Below are positions 11,516 to 23,212 of a stretch of DNA of 64,000 bases, one piece after another. The first letter of the stretch is position 1; each line of letters starts with the position of its first letter. A program made the position numbers and the translations under genes. This DNA comes from Vermamoeba vermiformis (Eukaryota; Tubulinea; Echinamoebida): positions 60,151 through 124,150 of the forward strand of contig JBEWZL010000108.1 of the NCBI GenBank assembly GCA_045837725.1, read 5' to 3'. Below the pieces are notes generated by a model that searched no databases, had not been told where the DNA came from, and was given only the letters and a program-made list of their open reading frames with translations.

Positions 11516-11680
11516 ATGAGCGACTCTTTGCGCTGCCGTTGTATCGACATTCCTCAAGACACCGCGGAACCCGAGTGGACCAATCAAGGACTGGCCGACA
11601 TGAATGGCGAGGTCGGATGGGTCTTCATTTATGAACATGACGGACCAGACCCTGGCATAATCAAAAGGCTAGGACAATAA
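11516..11680 (+). CDS. Small orphan protein, 54 residues
   Basis: An uninterrupted ORF opens MSDSLRCRCIDIPQ and ends IIKRLGQ before TAA. It is acidic, has no signal peptide or membrane segment and matches no family I recognise. Support for its being real comes from a CCAAT box in the expected place, an AT-rich 5' leader, and codon composition like that of neighbouring genes. A 20-bp piece of its coding sequence (11551-11570) recurs exactly at 17402-17421, inside the large TOP3A intron. It may be a short genuine gene or a chance ORF. Confidence 0.4.
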   Translation: MSDSLRCRCIDIPQDTAEPEWTNQGLADMNGEVGWVFIYEHDGPDPGIIKRLGQ

Positions 11681-14208
11681 TCATAATAATAATTTTTGTC
11701 TTGTACCCGAGAATTATTATTGTGTACTGAATTATAAAATTGTATTGGTAGGATAAAGTACGAGTTCCTTCGTTATATTTAGCCTAGTCATTATTAACCT
11801 ACAAAGCCAGCATTCGAAATTTAAAGAGAGAAACGATTGGAAATTAATTCAGCTAACTATGAATGGCTGAAGCGCCAAGAGTAGATGATTAATCGAGTGC
11901 ATCAAGACATAGCGTCATATATATATAAGTTGGAGGTTGACGACAAGCATGGCGCTGGAGCGTTGTTCAGGATCTGGATTCAACATCCGTCGCCAGGAAG
12001 ATCAATTAGGTTCGTAAATTACTTATGGACGCTATTATATGGTCATTATACTAACTGCCTTCGCTCGTAAATAATGCACTTGAGCTTCGCTTGCCTACGG
12101 AAACTTTACCGTTGAGGAACTTCGGATTACGAACCTATCCGAGTGGGTATTACATCTATATTTGTATCCTCATATTAGCCCCATGGTATTAACACTGACG
12201 TTCAGTATAATACCTTTTCAGCACAAACGAGACAGTCCCGTCTGAAGGTAACGAATTAGTACAACGAGTCATAATAATATGCAACAAACGCAATTCTAAC
12301 TTACTACAGTCAATGCATTACTAGTCATTACTTAATTCCTATATTAGTAAATCGGACCTAAAGTGCGTGCAATCTTGACAGCTTTGTAGAGTCCCTTGGA
12401 CACGACATCGAACTTCCTTTGACCGCACGGCGACACTTCTGGCCAGTCGTATCGTCAACGCGATTAAACACTCGCTAGTGGCAATCCTGCAGTAATAATG
12501 ACGCATTGACGGCGCGGTGGTGGGCCAGAACATCCATATTGGCTGCTTTCAGTTTTAGTCGCTACGAGTGGCTTCATCGCTGCCATCACTATTAACACTC
12601 AATACGGCGAGCTTGTTCGATGAGTGGCTTATAACAGTGCGTTCATCCTGTTGCAGTGTTTCCTCGAGACTTTGATGACCTTAATCGTGTCACGAATTCT
12701 TTCGCTAGACATGAGCGTGTTCCTCATTGCTTTTACGTCGCTCTGGTTCGTTTGTCTGTCAACAGCATGCATGCGCTTCTAGCACGACGAAAGCTGGTCT
12801 TTGTCCTTGGCTGGCTCTGGTGGCACTCGAGATTGCTATTGGGATTAGGCTTTACTTGGCCTGGCGGTGGCATTGGTTTCTTTGCGGCTACAAGGAGAAT
12901 TTTGATAGGCTGGCAAACGCCCCGTGATCACGCGAAGTCGGTGGTAACCCAGGCGCCATCTTACTTCCGCATCCACAATCTTACACCTAATATTGATTTT
13001 CTTTGGAGCGTTTAATTTGTTTGAATTCTTTGGGACTTGTTCTTTTGATTTAGTTAATTAATTGCTTCGAGGTGTGGATGACTGGTCTGAAGATTCGTTT
13101 TTAGCCTCTGGAGGGCCGGATTATTATTTATATTTATAAATTAAATAATGTTACATTATTATGAATAAACCAATGTTATAAGAACGAGTTTTGTCTGATT
13201 CCAATAGGAGATTGATCAGGAATCCGATTGTCTAGCTTATTAGAAATAACGGTTCACCTAAGTCCGCAAGATTAGAACTACAAACACGAAAGTCGAGTGT
13301 CCTCAATCCATCGGTTTGTGTTAATACATTGCTGCATCAATTTTCGATTGACGGGTTGTCAGCTCGAGTCAGAGGTTATGAATTCCGTTTCTATTTACGG
13401 AGGCAGTTCCGATTAACTATAACTGAATAATACTACGTATTGGCACTAATAACACTACACAGACAAACTTATAAAGATATTCTCGCGATACATCCAAGTC
13501 ACACTAACCAACCGCTTGAATCACCAGTGTAATGTGCGCCAGTATCTTGAACATATTCAATGTGTATGTTAACGTTAATACACGGTCCGTTTTGAAAAAA
13601 CGTTGATTCTTCTATTCACCGCTGGATATTTTCGTAGGTAATTTGTTACGGCAGTTTTCGACTTGAAAATTTCCTTTCTAATCGATGAGCTTGGGAACGT
13701 TTAACGGACTACGATTGCTAGGATAATTAAGTAGACTCGTGAGATGGGGGTAATCGCAACTTTATTCCATTGGATAAGATCTGCACTAGATCCATCCGGA
13801 AAAAGAAGTAACGACTCCTCTTACTTGCAAAATTGAGGGAGTGTTACGTACAAAACTGAAATAAACTACAATATAAAACAAAATAAGCTTGCCACAACGT
13901 GAGCACGCAGGATCGCCGTCAATATAATCTTGGGACTGAAACTGAAATTCGATAGCGTTCCAGATTTCGATAGCTGTAGATCGACTTTGTGATGATGCCG
14001 CGATGCATATATATGACGTCATTATATATATCTCACTGGTATCGTTGATTGCGCCAACAAAAGGATAGAATTTCTGTTTCGCTGAAAGGAGGGGGCTGGA
14101 TCACATCTTGCAGTAATCTCTTAACAAACTTGTCCCTAATTAAACTAATCCGTTAGAACCTATTCTATATCGTATCCGAATCATATATACACGCTTTGGA
14201 ATTGCAAA
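11681..14208. other. Long gene-poor region
   Basis: About 2.5 kb without a convincing gene. It contains one ATG-started ORF at 11885-12070 (starts MINRVHQDIASYIYKL) after a TATATATAAG-like context. It also contains a GC-richer patch at about 12340-13010 with a 119-codon frame that lacks an ATG. Neither shows a known domain or a clear splice pattern. The patch could be a decayed gene or element. No tRNA-like fold was recognised. Confidence 0.4.
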
Positions 14209-15638
14209 CTAAGTACTTACTTGGATCAAGTGTTGCTCGAAAGAGGCAGCTGCGGCTTGGTGCGTGCAAACTCCAGAAGCAGGCGGGACCTGATCAGTGA
14301 TTGGTCGCTGCTGGCGGCTGTCGACAACCATCTGTGACACTTGTGTTGCGGGCATTGCAACGGCCACTGGAGGAGCCTGGTGATTGACAGGCTGTGGGAT
14401 CGGAGTTGTTTCATTTTTGCGTGTAAAGCGAGCTATAAGCAAATAAATATTAGTAATGTGTATAATAGTATTCCGTATAGTGTTTCAAAACATTAAGGCA
14501 TGTTCTGGTATTAACCAAAAGTAGATCGAACAAGGTAAATTAAAAAGGAATCACATTAAATAATAAGCCGCGGTGTGATTCTTTCGATGCATGTTTAATA
14601 GGACTCTCCCGTTATATTTCGAAAGGGATTGATTTTCAATATAAATAATAAATCGCATTAAGATTTGTGGCAATTTCGCGTTTGGCGTGAAATCTGCAAC
14701 GACGAAGAAAAAAATTGCCAGATTAAGTCCAAAAGGTTGAAAATTTCGCAACATCTTAGCACCATATTTCTATAGTATTTGGATTTCACATTTTTGTAAC
14801 CATAGGAAACATGCATCGATAAAATTGACAATCTTTGTGCGCAGATGCAACCAAAGTTATGGTGGTTCACAAAATCTGCACTAGTAACCGTTACGCAGTA
14901 ATTACCTTGTGCTTTAGCAGCGTGTTTGAGCATTTCATTGTGGTAAACGGTGAACTCCTCCTTCTGTACCGTCAGATGGTAGTTGAGTTTGGTGAGGAAA
15001 GTTCGTTCTAAAGCGTTCATTTCGTGACAAGTGACGCCTCCGACGTGAGCGTAGTATGAGTTGGTGTAGAAGAAGTCACTGTTGAACTTGGCTGATAGCA
15101 CGATGCTGCAAATGAATTATTAAATTTAATTCAAGATCAAGAATTTATTAATTGATTCTTACCTAGTCAGCATGAGTCTGTGAATATTCAATCGAGACAG
15201 TAATGTATCGGTATTGCGTTCCATGAATCTATCAAGATAGATCAAGGACATAATCAACAGCTCATCGGAGAGAGGGGCAAACTTCAAAATTCTGATAAAG
15301 CCGAGATTAGCGATTGCGCAACGGTATGGTATGTTAATTAATTGCTTTCCGAAGTTTGATACGAGGGAATACAGCGAGAAACGTTAAAAACTTACCTAGC
15401 CATGTAATCTGGTACCGAAACTTCAGGAGCAGATGGAGCAAAGAACGGTGAGTTAGGATTGTACGCGATATAATGACCAAAGTTCTATCGGGAAAAGAGT
15501 TAGTTCGATTGTTCCGAGCACATCTCGAGATGAGACGGGACTAGTTACCTTTTCGTTGTTTTTCACGATTTCCTCAAGTACGTAGCAAACAACTTGAGGC
15601 ATAGATCCGCGACGGCGCATAGCGTTTTGTCTAGACAT
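14209..15638 (-). CDS. Pho80/PCL-like cyclin
   Basis: A cyclin of the Pho80/cyclin-P/U type, the regulatory subunit of a Pho85/CDK5-like kinase. The chosen start is ATG at 15636-15638 (MSRQNAMRRRGSM). The longer upstream frame begins with a non-ATG codon. Exons give LSDELLIMSLIYLDRFMERN, then LSAKFNSDFFYTNSYYAHVG and ALERTFLTKLNYHLTV. These are the hallmark helices of this family, including the (S/A)xKF and GG(V/I) turns. A late exon encodes a Pro/Gln-rich tail (NETTPIPQPVNHQAPP) and reaches an in-frame TAG at 14209-14211. That stop lies just past a possible donor (Q|GTAAGT), so a further exon is possible. The intron before the tail is long (about 450 nt). Confidence 0.82.
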
Positions 15639-16124
15639 GTTTAATCTGTGGCTCACTTGCGGCAAATTAATCGGCAATAAGTTGGCATGTCGATTTGCTT
15701 TCAAGTTTTATGCATTTTGAAACCCACGTGACGATTAAAAATTGAATTTCCCTTTTATGGATTAATTGATGCAAGTTTTACGCAATTTATGTGGTACAAC
15801 ACACGCGATACGTGTAATAGCATAATCTCAGCTTTTTAGTAAGCTGTGCTGTAGATCCAAGATCCCGTATTTATCGATCCATACTTTGCGTAAATTTTGT
15901 TTGCTAAACGGATCGGAATTACATGATACTACTTTACTGTAAGAGCTTCAGCTATAATTTATCGTTGGAAGAATGCTAGGTAGAGTTATTCCTGTTGTCC
16001 AAGCTGTCAGTCTCGTCAGAAAAAAATTAAATAGCGTACGGGATTGCCCTATGGATCAATTTGAGATTTATGGCATTTACAAGCGTTTTGTATTTACATT
16101 CTTTGTACATATACTTCCGACGAG
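15639..16124. other. Intergenic: cyclin promoter and TOP3A 3' flank
   Basis: It separates the cyclin start from the TOP3A stop, both on the minus strand. It is AT-rich with no supported gene. It presumably holds the cyclin promoter and the TOP3A polyadenylation region. Confidence 0.5.
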
Positions 16125-19100
16125 TTACTCGTACTGGTTCTTTGAGGACGGGCAGCTCCTCTTAGTATGACCTGCAGTTGAAATATCAGGACCTACGAAT
16201 CTATTAAGAAAGCGAGCGACTGACCTGTTTGACCGCAAGCTGAGCACGTCCTACTCGTTGGTTTCTTCGGCGAGCCTGCTCCTCTACCACGCGAGCTCTG
16301 TCCTCGGCCGCTAAAGCTTGATTTCTGTTCGAAAAAATTTTTAGCCGTTACAGATCGCTTGCGACAAACGTCATGCATCAATTCGAAGAATCACTAAGTG
16401 CGGATATACTCAAAAGCACGAATATTCGCATGCGGGTTCATTAAGAAGTAGACAAAACTCGATCACGATCGAAAACTTGATCAGATTCAAAAACGACAGG
16501 ATAAGAGCTGATTGACTTACCGACCACGATCCCCTCTTATTGCCGCCTCTGTCACCATATCCACCACCTCTTCCTCGTTTACCAGTGCCTCCAGATCGAG
16601 ATCCGCCCGTGTCATTAGTGTCCCAGTCGAAGAAGTTGCAGACGCCGTTCTCGCAAGTCCAGAACGATTTGCCCTTATTGGCTATTAAGTAAGTAAACAT
16701 GTTAGTGACATGTGAGCGAATTATTGGCAATGGGACGTGATCTGGATCGGGAGGTGCACTTCGCATACGGTAATTAATTAACGAGCGAATTTTTTCTCCG
16801 ACCAAGATTTAAGGTCCTCCATACTCCACCGTACCGTTATTTTTCGTTACTCGCTTTGTGACTGCAGGACGACCACAATCACACGTCCTAGATGCTTCTG
16901 ACGGATCAACCTAACGAATCATAATAAAAATTATCAGGTTAAATATTGTGAACTGATCTGTGATCGATAATTGGATTGAAGCTCTTACCGGTTCTGGGAA
17001 ATCGCCAATAGGACCATTATATGAATCAGAATATGATTGTTGATTTTCCTGGTTATACGAATTGAAATCGTCGTCCTGATCGACTTCTTGGACGTAATGC
17101 GATCCTGATTGATTCCGATTGAAGGATTGGTTGTTGTTGCTATTGTTCCATTGATTGTTGCTTTGGTAACTGTTATAATTGTTGTTACTGTAATTCGTGG
17201 TTGTCGATCTGTCGTTGTAGGCCGGTCTCTTATTAGATGCGCTCAAGTTTTCAGCTAGGTCGTCATATCTAAGCCAGTCGGAGTTAAGGTTCGGAGAATA
17301 AAGACCCGAGTTAATTAACGGGCCTTATAAAAATAATTGCAACATTCCGAATAACCAAAAAAAAGAACCTTAAATTTCCGAAATGATAATAATTTGTAAA
17401 CTCCTCAAGACACCGCGGAACTGCGTTGCTACTAGGGCCTGATAAAATTTAGCTAAAATGGAATTTGAGATTGAATTAAGGATACGATCGCTTTACGGCA
17501 GCAGATGCGCGTTTAGGTTCAGGCGTAGGTCTCATCCCTTGCTGGAAGTAATGTGGAATTGCAGCAGCGGGATCCTTCTCGTAGAAAGTATTGAAGTTCT
17601 TATTAGCCATGGCCAAGTACTCCGTAATATTGGTGTCACATCCGCCGACGCAAGCAACGAGCTGAAAAGAAAGCGGATTAGAATTCAGAAATCTGAGAAT
17701 CTCGTATCTATAGATACAATAACATATATATTTAGTATAATATAGTTCCTCTAATAGTTTTTAAATTGCTTAAAGGCAAAGTAACGGCTAGATTCGGTAC
17801 GTACTTCTGTTGGATCACCGGGTACAACCCGATTAGCAAAGAACTTCAGATTGAGCATTCGACATTGCTTTGGTGCGCATTTTGGGCATATATCGCCCGT
17901 TATTGAAACGGACTCTAACTCCGAAGGCAGCCATAAGGTCTTTGTACAGTTAGGATAACCGCTGCACCCCAAAAACACTCCTCCATCTTTCTTTCGCTTA
18001 ATAGTGAAGCCAGCTCCACACTGAGGGCACGGCATAATAGATTGTTGCTATAGAGATTTATTAGAGCAAATTTCGAATTTTCCAACGTTAGATGCGCATC
18101 TAGACTTACTCTACCAGCGAACTGACAATCAGCTGAGCATTCGAAGCACGGCATTTTTGAATTTTGTCGACCACCTTCTTCCTATTATACAAAGCGCAAG
18201 TTAGTGACTGAACGAGATCTGGTCCGGTACAAAAAAAGTACGTACAATGTCGGGCAGGCTAGGTGGATTATTATAGCAATAGGGACAAATGTTGTACGAT
18301 TTTCCCTTGGCAGAAGTAGCGCTAACAGCTTGGAAGTTGCACAAAGGACACAACACTGAGGTCGCCTGCAGTTCACCGTTTGGCACGACCAATGACAGCT
18401 GACACTGTTCGCAGTACAGCACTTGTTTTTGACCGGTGTTGCGCAGGTGCATCATGTTGTGACACTTGCCACATTGTGCAAATTCACGCTGTTCATCGGT
18501 GAAGTTGTTGGATCCTAAAGGCTGGTAATACCGACCAAGAGCCTATGACAGTAATAGTTAATATAACATTCACGCATATTCTACTATACTTGCCTCGTCG
18601 AGTAGTCGTGCTTGTTGTTCGACTTTGACGTAAATATCTTTGTACACGTTAATGTTCTCTTTGACAACTTGCTCTTTTGTCTTGGCACCATTACCAATGC
18701 CTTTCATATCTAACTCCATCTACAATCATATAAGATATTAGTATCATACAGAGGATCATTATACTGATCGAAAATGAAGCACCCATCGCGCGATCGGATC
18801 TGTCGAATCTCTTACCTGAGCACGTAATTGAGGCAACGACAGCTTTCTGAATCCAATAGCATTATATCCAGCGACCAATGCCTCGCCTAGTTTGGTTGGA
18901 ATAAACTCGCCGCGCCCACCTTGCTTAACGCAGTACTGACGCTGCAAGATCTTCTTGATGTGTTCGGCGATTGTAGCATCGGTACCTGGATGAAGAGGAT
19001 TAGGGCATATACTTTAATGAACGTTCTTAAGAACGTATTCTTTAAGGAACAGTTTAAGGTATTATCCCGTGGTTAGATCTGGATTTGGATCCAGACAATT

Positions 19101-21468
19101 AAATCATCGAAATTTAAGCAATTTATTAATTTTGACTATGCAGCGGAAATGCGCAATTTATGTGGGAATAATTGCACAAAGAATACCGCAAAATTTATAC
19201 GCTTGATTGCACGCCAAATCAAAATTCAAATCTTCCAAAATTAAATTGTTGACATTTTTGGTTCTGTGAATAAAACTTACCAATGCCATTATCATACATC
19301 AATTGAATAAGTTCCGATTCTGTCAAGCAACTCGGCGCGGTGGTTTTGTCGTGGTACATCTCCAATACTGATGGCAAATACTGTTCGCCCTTCTTAAAGT
19401 TCGGGATCGTCTTGTCCGACCACTTCTCATAGCGGTAGATCTCGAGAAAGTTATAAGCAGTAATCGCGAGACCTTTGCAATGGAACATCTCGCCGGCGAT
19501 GCTAATTTCAACCTATTCGCAAATGTAAGCATGGTTCTTCGTGATTTAAAAAAAGATCGTGATTTACTGACAGAATGTCACACACGCGTACAAAATATAA
19601 TTTATCAAAAGGGATTTAAAACTTACGGTGGTCTCCTGACCGAGCGCGTCATCAGAACAGCAAGCTAAGAAATGACGCACTATAAGTTCGTAGACCGCTT
19701 TGTCCCGTCCGTCTAAAATTGCGTGTTTTGTAGGGTGGATCGGCGGATGCGAATTATCATCGGTTTTGCCAGGCTTCGGGTTTCTAAAGCCTTGGTCGAG
19801 TAACCTTAACATATGTTAGTATACGAATCCTATTCACACTCCGAAACTTACCTTCGTGCGTAGTCTCCCCAGATCGGATCGTCCTTTTGCACGTTGATCA
19901 GACCGCGAAAGTCCGTGTTCGGAGAAAATTTACTCGTTTCGGTTCTCGGGTAACTAATGAAACCTTGTTGATAAAGTCGTTCCGCGATTTCCATTGTGTC
20001 GTCCGAAGATATTTTTAACTTTTGCGCGCACAGTTTTTGCAGCTGCACCGTCGTCAATGGGAACGGCCGACTAAATATTGAATCATATAAGTAAACATAT
20101 TATACGCCAATAATGACAAAAGAATACTGCAAATATGAATATAAACATGACTTACTATTTGCGAGTTGGTTTTGAATTGACATTGACGACTGTAGCAGTC
20201 GGATTATCGACGCACAACTCGTAGAGTATGAGCACCGAGGCGTGGTCAAACAGTCTCTTGCGGTCCCAGTTCAGACTCGCTGATTGGTCGTCTTTATCGA
20301 TGACCACTTTGATGCCCCAGTAGTCCTCGGGCTTGAACACTTTATGCTTCCAGTACCGATCCACGATGAATCCTAGCGTTGGAAATTGACACGGACCTAA
20401 TAGGGTAAAAAACAAACAAGTAAGTCACGTGACATTTTGAACAAACTTTTCTTGCTATTACGTACCATAACTGACGATCTCAGAAATGCCAGTAAATTTG
20501 TTTCTGAATCGCATTGTTTGAAAGCGCGTGAACGCAGCGCCGATACGCAAATCTAATTCTTGACGAGCATCAACCGCCAGCGAATCCAGTTCATTCGGCT
20601 TCGCTAAATTTTGACACGCTCGGTGAATCTCACTAAAGATCACGTTAGATCTCGAATATGAAATAAAAGATGATTATATTATTAGTACTTACGCTGGAAT
20701 CAATGCTGAAAAGTGAGCGCGATAGATCACGTTGAGTCTCGGATTCGCTTGTTTGCAGACACTAACGACTTCAAAAGCAATATTTTCACCTTCTCTGTCA
20801 CAATCCAGCCATAAAATGAGCCACTGACAGCCTTTAATTTCTGCTTCGAGTGTCTTCTTCAGATTGATTTTGGACTGAATAGTAACCTTGTTAGTCATGA
20901 ACTTTGCTATGTTCTATTTGCAGACGGCAGTCTTAACATGTATATTATACCTCTGATATCTCTTTGTACACTGGTGCTTCAAAAAGTGTAACTGGATCCA
21001 CACGTTCCCACGACTTGTACTCGGGAGGATAAGCGTAGTTCATCATGTGTCCTGTGACCGATGTAACGACCATATGTACTTGTTGGCCTTTAATATCATA
21101 GTCGAACTCGAATATCGGATTGTAAGGTGATTTTCCAGTGCGCTAGAGGAAAAAAGTTAGCGATCGAGCAGATCCAAAAACCAATTAATTGCAAAAATAT
21201 AATTTTTAACTAATCGCGCTGTATTATAGTAAATTAACGTTAATTTACTACTGCGAAGCAAATAATATTCTAGGAAATAATTTGTTTATTGGTATTTTCA
21301 AAACAGAAGGGCTATAATTATAGAGAGGCTTAAATTAATCTATATAAATGCTAATATAAATTTACAAATTATTATTACCTTTGTAGCATTTCGTGAGGAC
21401 AAGATGTCGGTGATCGCTTTTGCAACCGAGGGTTTCTCTGCCACATTAAGCGCTCGTATTGATCTCAT
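16125..21468 (-). CDS. TOP3A: DNA topoisomerase III alpha with C4, GRF and CCHC zinc modules
   Basis: A type IA topoisomerase that passes single strands and, with a RecQ helicase and RMI1, dissolves recombination intermediates. The start is ATG at 21466-21468 ([19 protein letters not shown]). The Toprim domain shows [18 protein letters not shown]. The core has [14 protein letters not shown], the catalytic-tyrosine motif [12 protein letters not shown], and [17 protein letters not shown]. Next come C4 zinc ribbons (CPQCGAGF with CSGYPNC), then [13 protein letters not shown] finger follows ([23 protein letters not shown]), then an RGG-type stretch ([18 protein letters not shown]) and a CCHC knuckle ([15 protein letters not shown]). 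The apparent stop at 17476 lies inside a U12-type intron (17269-17485); splicing in phase joins KRS to YDDLAENL. More than a dozen introns give roughly 1,000 residues. Residues match TOP3A better than TOP3B, although the RGG patch is more typical of TOP3B. Confidence 0.92.
17269..17485 (-). other. U12-type GT-AG intron in TOP3A
   Basis: On the minus strand the donor reads GTATCCTTAA, against the U12 consensus GTATCCTTT. CCTTAACT, matching the U12 branch-site core, sits about 15 nt before the acceptor TTAG. Splicing here is in phase (TC|A) and skips the TAA seven nucleotides into the intron, connecting the core enzyme to its GRF/CCHC tail. At 217 nt it is longer than most introns here. Confidence 0.75.
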
Positions 21469-22104
21469 GTTGTGTTCGTTATCATAATAAATATAACGCT
21501 GAGCGGTGTTGTTGGGCTGAATAAAAGAAGTTCAAAAAAATGAGCATAATTTACGCGCGCAAAATCAGTCTTCCTTCAAATCCGCATTGAGCACCACCAA
21601 ACAATGGCAGATGGGTACAAAAATGCGTAATATTACCCAATATATTCGATTGCAAATACAGTGTAAGGCTCGACGTGAAAGAAAGAGATCTGAATTATTT
21701 ATTTATTTTCTAGACTAAGACTTTTATTTCAGATTCGGCCAATCGAAATGACGTCCAGTATGTTATTCTCGTATGGCAAAAATGTTAGTGAGGTTGGACA
21801 AGGTACTCACACCGAGGTACTTGTGATCGGATCGTGTGAACTCTAGAAGTTAGAACAGTGTATTATTCAAGCAATTTACGGTGAAGCGCCATTAACTCTA
21901 AAGGTAATTTAAGCAATTTTGGCCTGATTGACGTTTTTGAGACCAAAAAGTCTGCTTCTGCGATTTATTTATTAATTTAAAATAATGACACAACAACGAC
22001 AAGGTATTTGTTTATTCGATTATTTTTGTTAAACAAACGTAAGTCAAATAATGATGAATAATTTTAATCGTGAGATTTTGAGTATTAACGGTTTTTAGGT
22101 CAAA
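21469..22104. other. Divergent promoter region between TOP3A and membrane-protein gene
   Basis: AT-rich and no gene supported. Upstream of the TOP3A ATG the open frame continues back to a plausible acceptor (TTATTCAG), so a 5' non-coding exon or an alternative N-terminal leader for TOP3A may lie here. Confidence 0.45.
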
Positions 22105-22761
22105 ATGTCAGTCCAGATTCCACTTCAACGAGGCAAAATTGCTTGGATCGTCTACGCCTTGACAATTATAGTAGAATTATTTACGGCCATCAATCCTATA
22201 TTATTGGACTTTTTACCCGAAGAAGTTGACTTCAAAATCTTCGCTTACACGACGTATCCGCGCTTAGTGATCTTGATCACCTGCTCCGTCTTGGTGCACC
22301 GTAAGAAATTTTGGCAACAATACATTAAAATTAGCGCCCTCACTGCCGCCGGTGCTAGCTCAATAGTAGCCTATATGTTTTTAGTCAAAGGTCACAAAAA
22401 CGCTTGGGATTCGCTCGACACCGATCAGATCCACGCAATGGTCGCTTATGGCCTAATGATCTTCGTATTATTGGGACACTATAGAACAATGCTGAAATGG
22501 TTCCCTTGGACTCGTGTAGCATTTTATTTCTACAAGCTGGTCCGATTTTTTCACATCATGTTCTTCATCGTGCAAGAATCAGTCGGCGAGACATTTGACA
22601 ACATTGCTTTCGTGGCATTTTTTTCAGCGACATTAGAGCTGTTGCATGAAATGATGTTCGAAGCGGATGCGGTCGAAAAAGAAGTTAAAGTACATCTGCG
22701 TCACTTGAAGCACTCGCAAGCACACGATATTCAATACCACGCATTGAATAATAATGAATAA
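22105..22761 (+). CDS. Multi-pass membrane protein, unknown function
   Basis: A 218-residue single-exon ORF starting MSVQIPLQRGKIAWIV. An AG acceptor-like site (GTTTTTAG) precedes it, so a 5' leader intron is likely. Five to six hydrophobic segments are visible: around residues 10-32, 46-63, 72-92, 112-130, 150-168 and possibly 172-190. Charged loops separate them and the tail is charged, ending HALNNNE. Conserved-looking polar residues sit within the helices (HYRTM, RFFHIMFF). I do not recognise the family. It is probably a small integral membrane protein of plasma or organelle membrane. Transport or receptor roles would be guesses. Confidence 0.75.
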   Translation: MSVQIPLQRGKIAWIVYALTIIVELFTAINPILLDFLPEEVDFKIFAYTTYPRLVILITCSVLVHRKKFWQQYIKISALTAAGASSIVAYMFLVKGHKNAWDSLDTDQIHAMVAYGLMIFVLLGHYRTMLKWFPWTRVAFYFYKLVRFFHIMFFIVQESVGETFDNIAFVAFFSATLELLHEMMFEADAVEKEVKVHLRHLKHSQAHDIQYHALNNNE

Positions 22762-23044
22762 ATGTCATCTATATATTTGACCAAAATCTGGAACCTTCTA
22801 CGCATGTTGGGCTGGATCCACCTTAAGACTTGAAGACAAGTACTCCTCCGAGCATCCTTATCTAGTTATCATACAATTTTCGCATCTCATACATTTTACG
22901 CTTTTCTTTATTAGTAGCATCGTTACACTTTTTAAGGAGGTCGGTACATGGGACCAACACGTATAACATTAATTTGACCATTGTCCACATATTCCTATTG
23001 TTGTTTTTTTTGAGAAAGGGGGTGGTATTTTGAGAATGATTGGG

Positions 23045-23093
23045 ATTGGCCGACTATTTTTATATTGGTCTATTTTATAAATAGTCGGCCAAT
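23045..23093. promoter_or_regulatory. Inverted-repeat CCAAT element upstream of secreted-protein gene
   Basis: A 15-bp arm ATTGGCCGACTATTT (23045-23059) is matched exactly by its reverse complement AAATAGTCGGCCAAT (23079-23093) across a 19-bp AT-rich loop. Each arm ends in a CCAAT box, in opposite orientations. The element lies 120-168 bp before the ATG at 23213. It could be a double CCAAT promoter element or form a stem-loop. Confidence 0.6.
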
Positions 23094-23212
23094 AGGAATT
23101 AACCGACACGCTACGTCCCGACAATTCACGAACCTGACTGTGGGACACAAATTCTTTGGTGCTCAAACTTGCAAGTTCGTCTATCATATTGCTTTGACAA
23201 ACAACAACTAGC

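Noticed and set aside
12656-13015. 119-codon plus-strand frame in the gene-poor region
   Set aside because: Begins with GTG rather than ATG, resembles no family, and has no splice or promoter support.
14085-14115. String GGGGGCTGGATCACATCTT resembling the 3' end of bacterial 16S rRNA
   Set aside because: Only a short match with mismatches; no other rRNA sequence surrounds it.
17458-17745. Plus-strand [14 protein letters not shown]
   Set aside because: Overlaps a TOP3A exon and intron on the opposite strand and has no domain.
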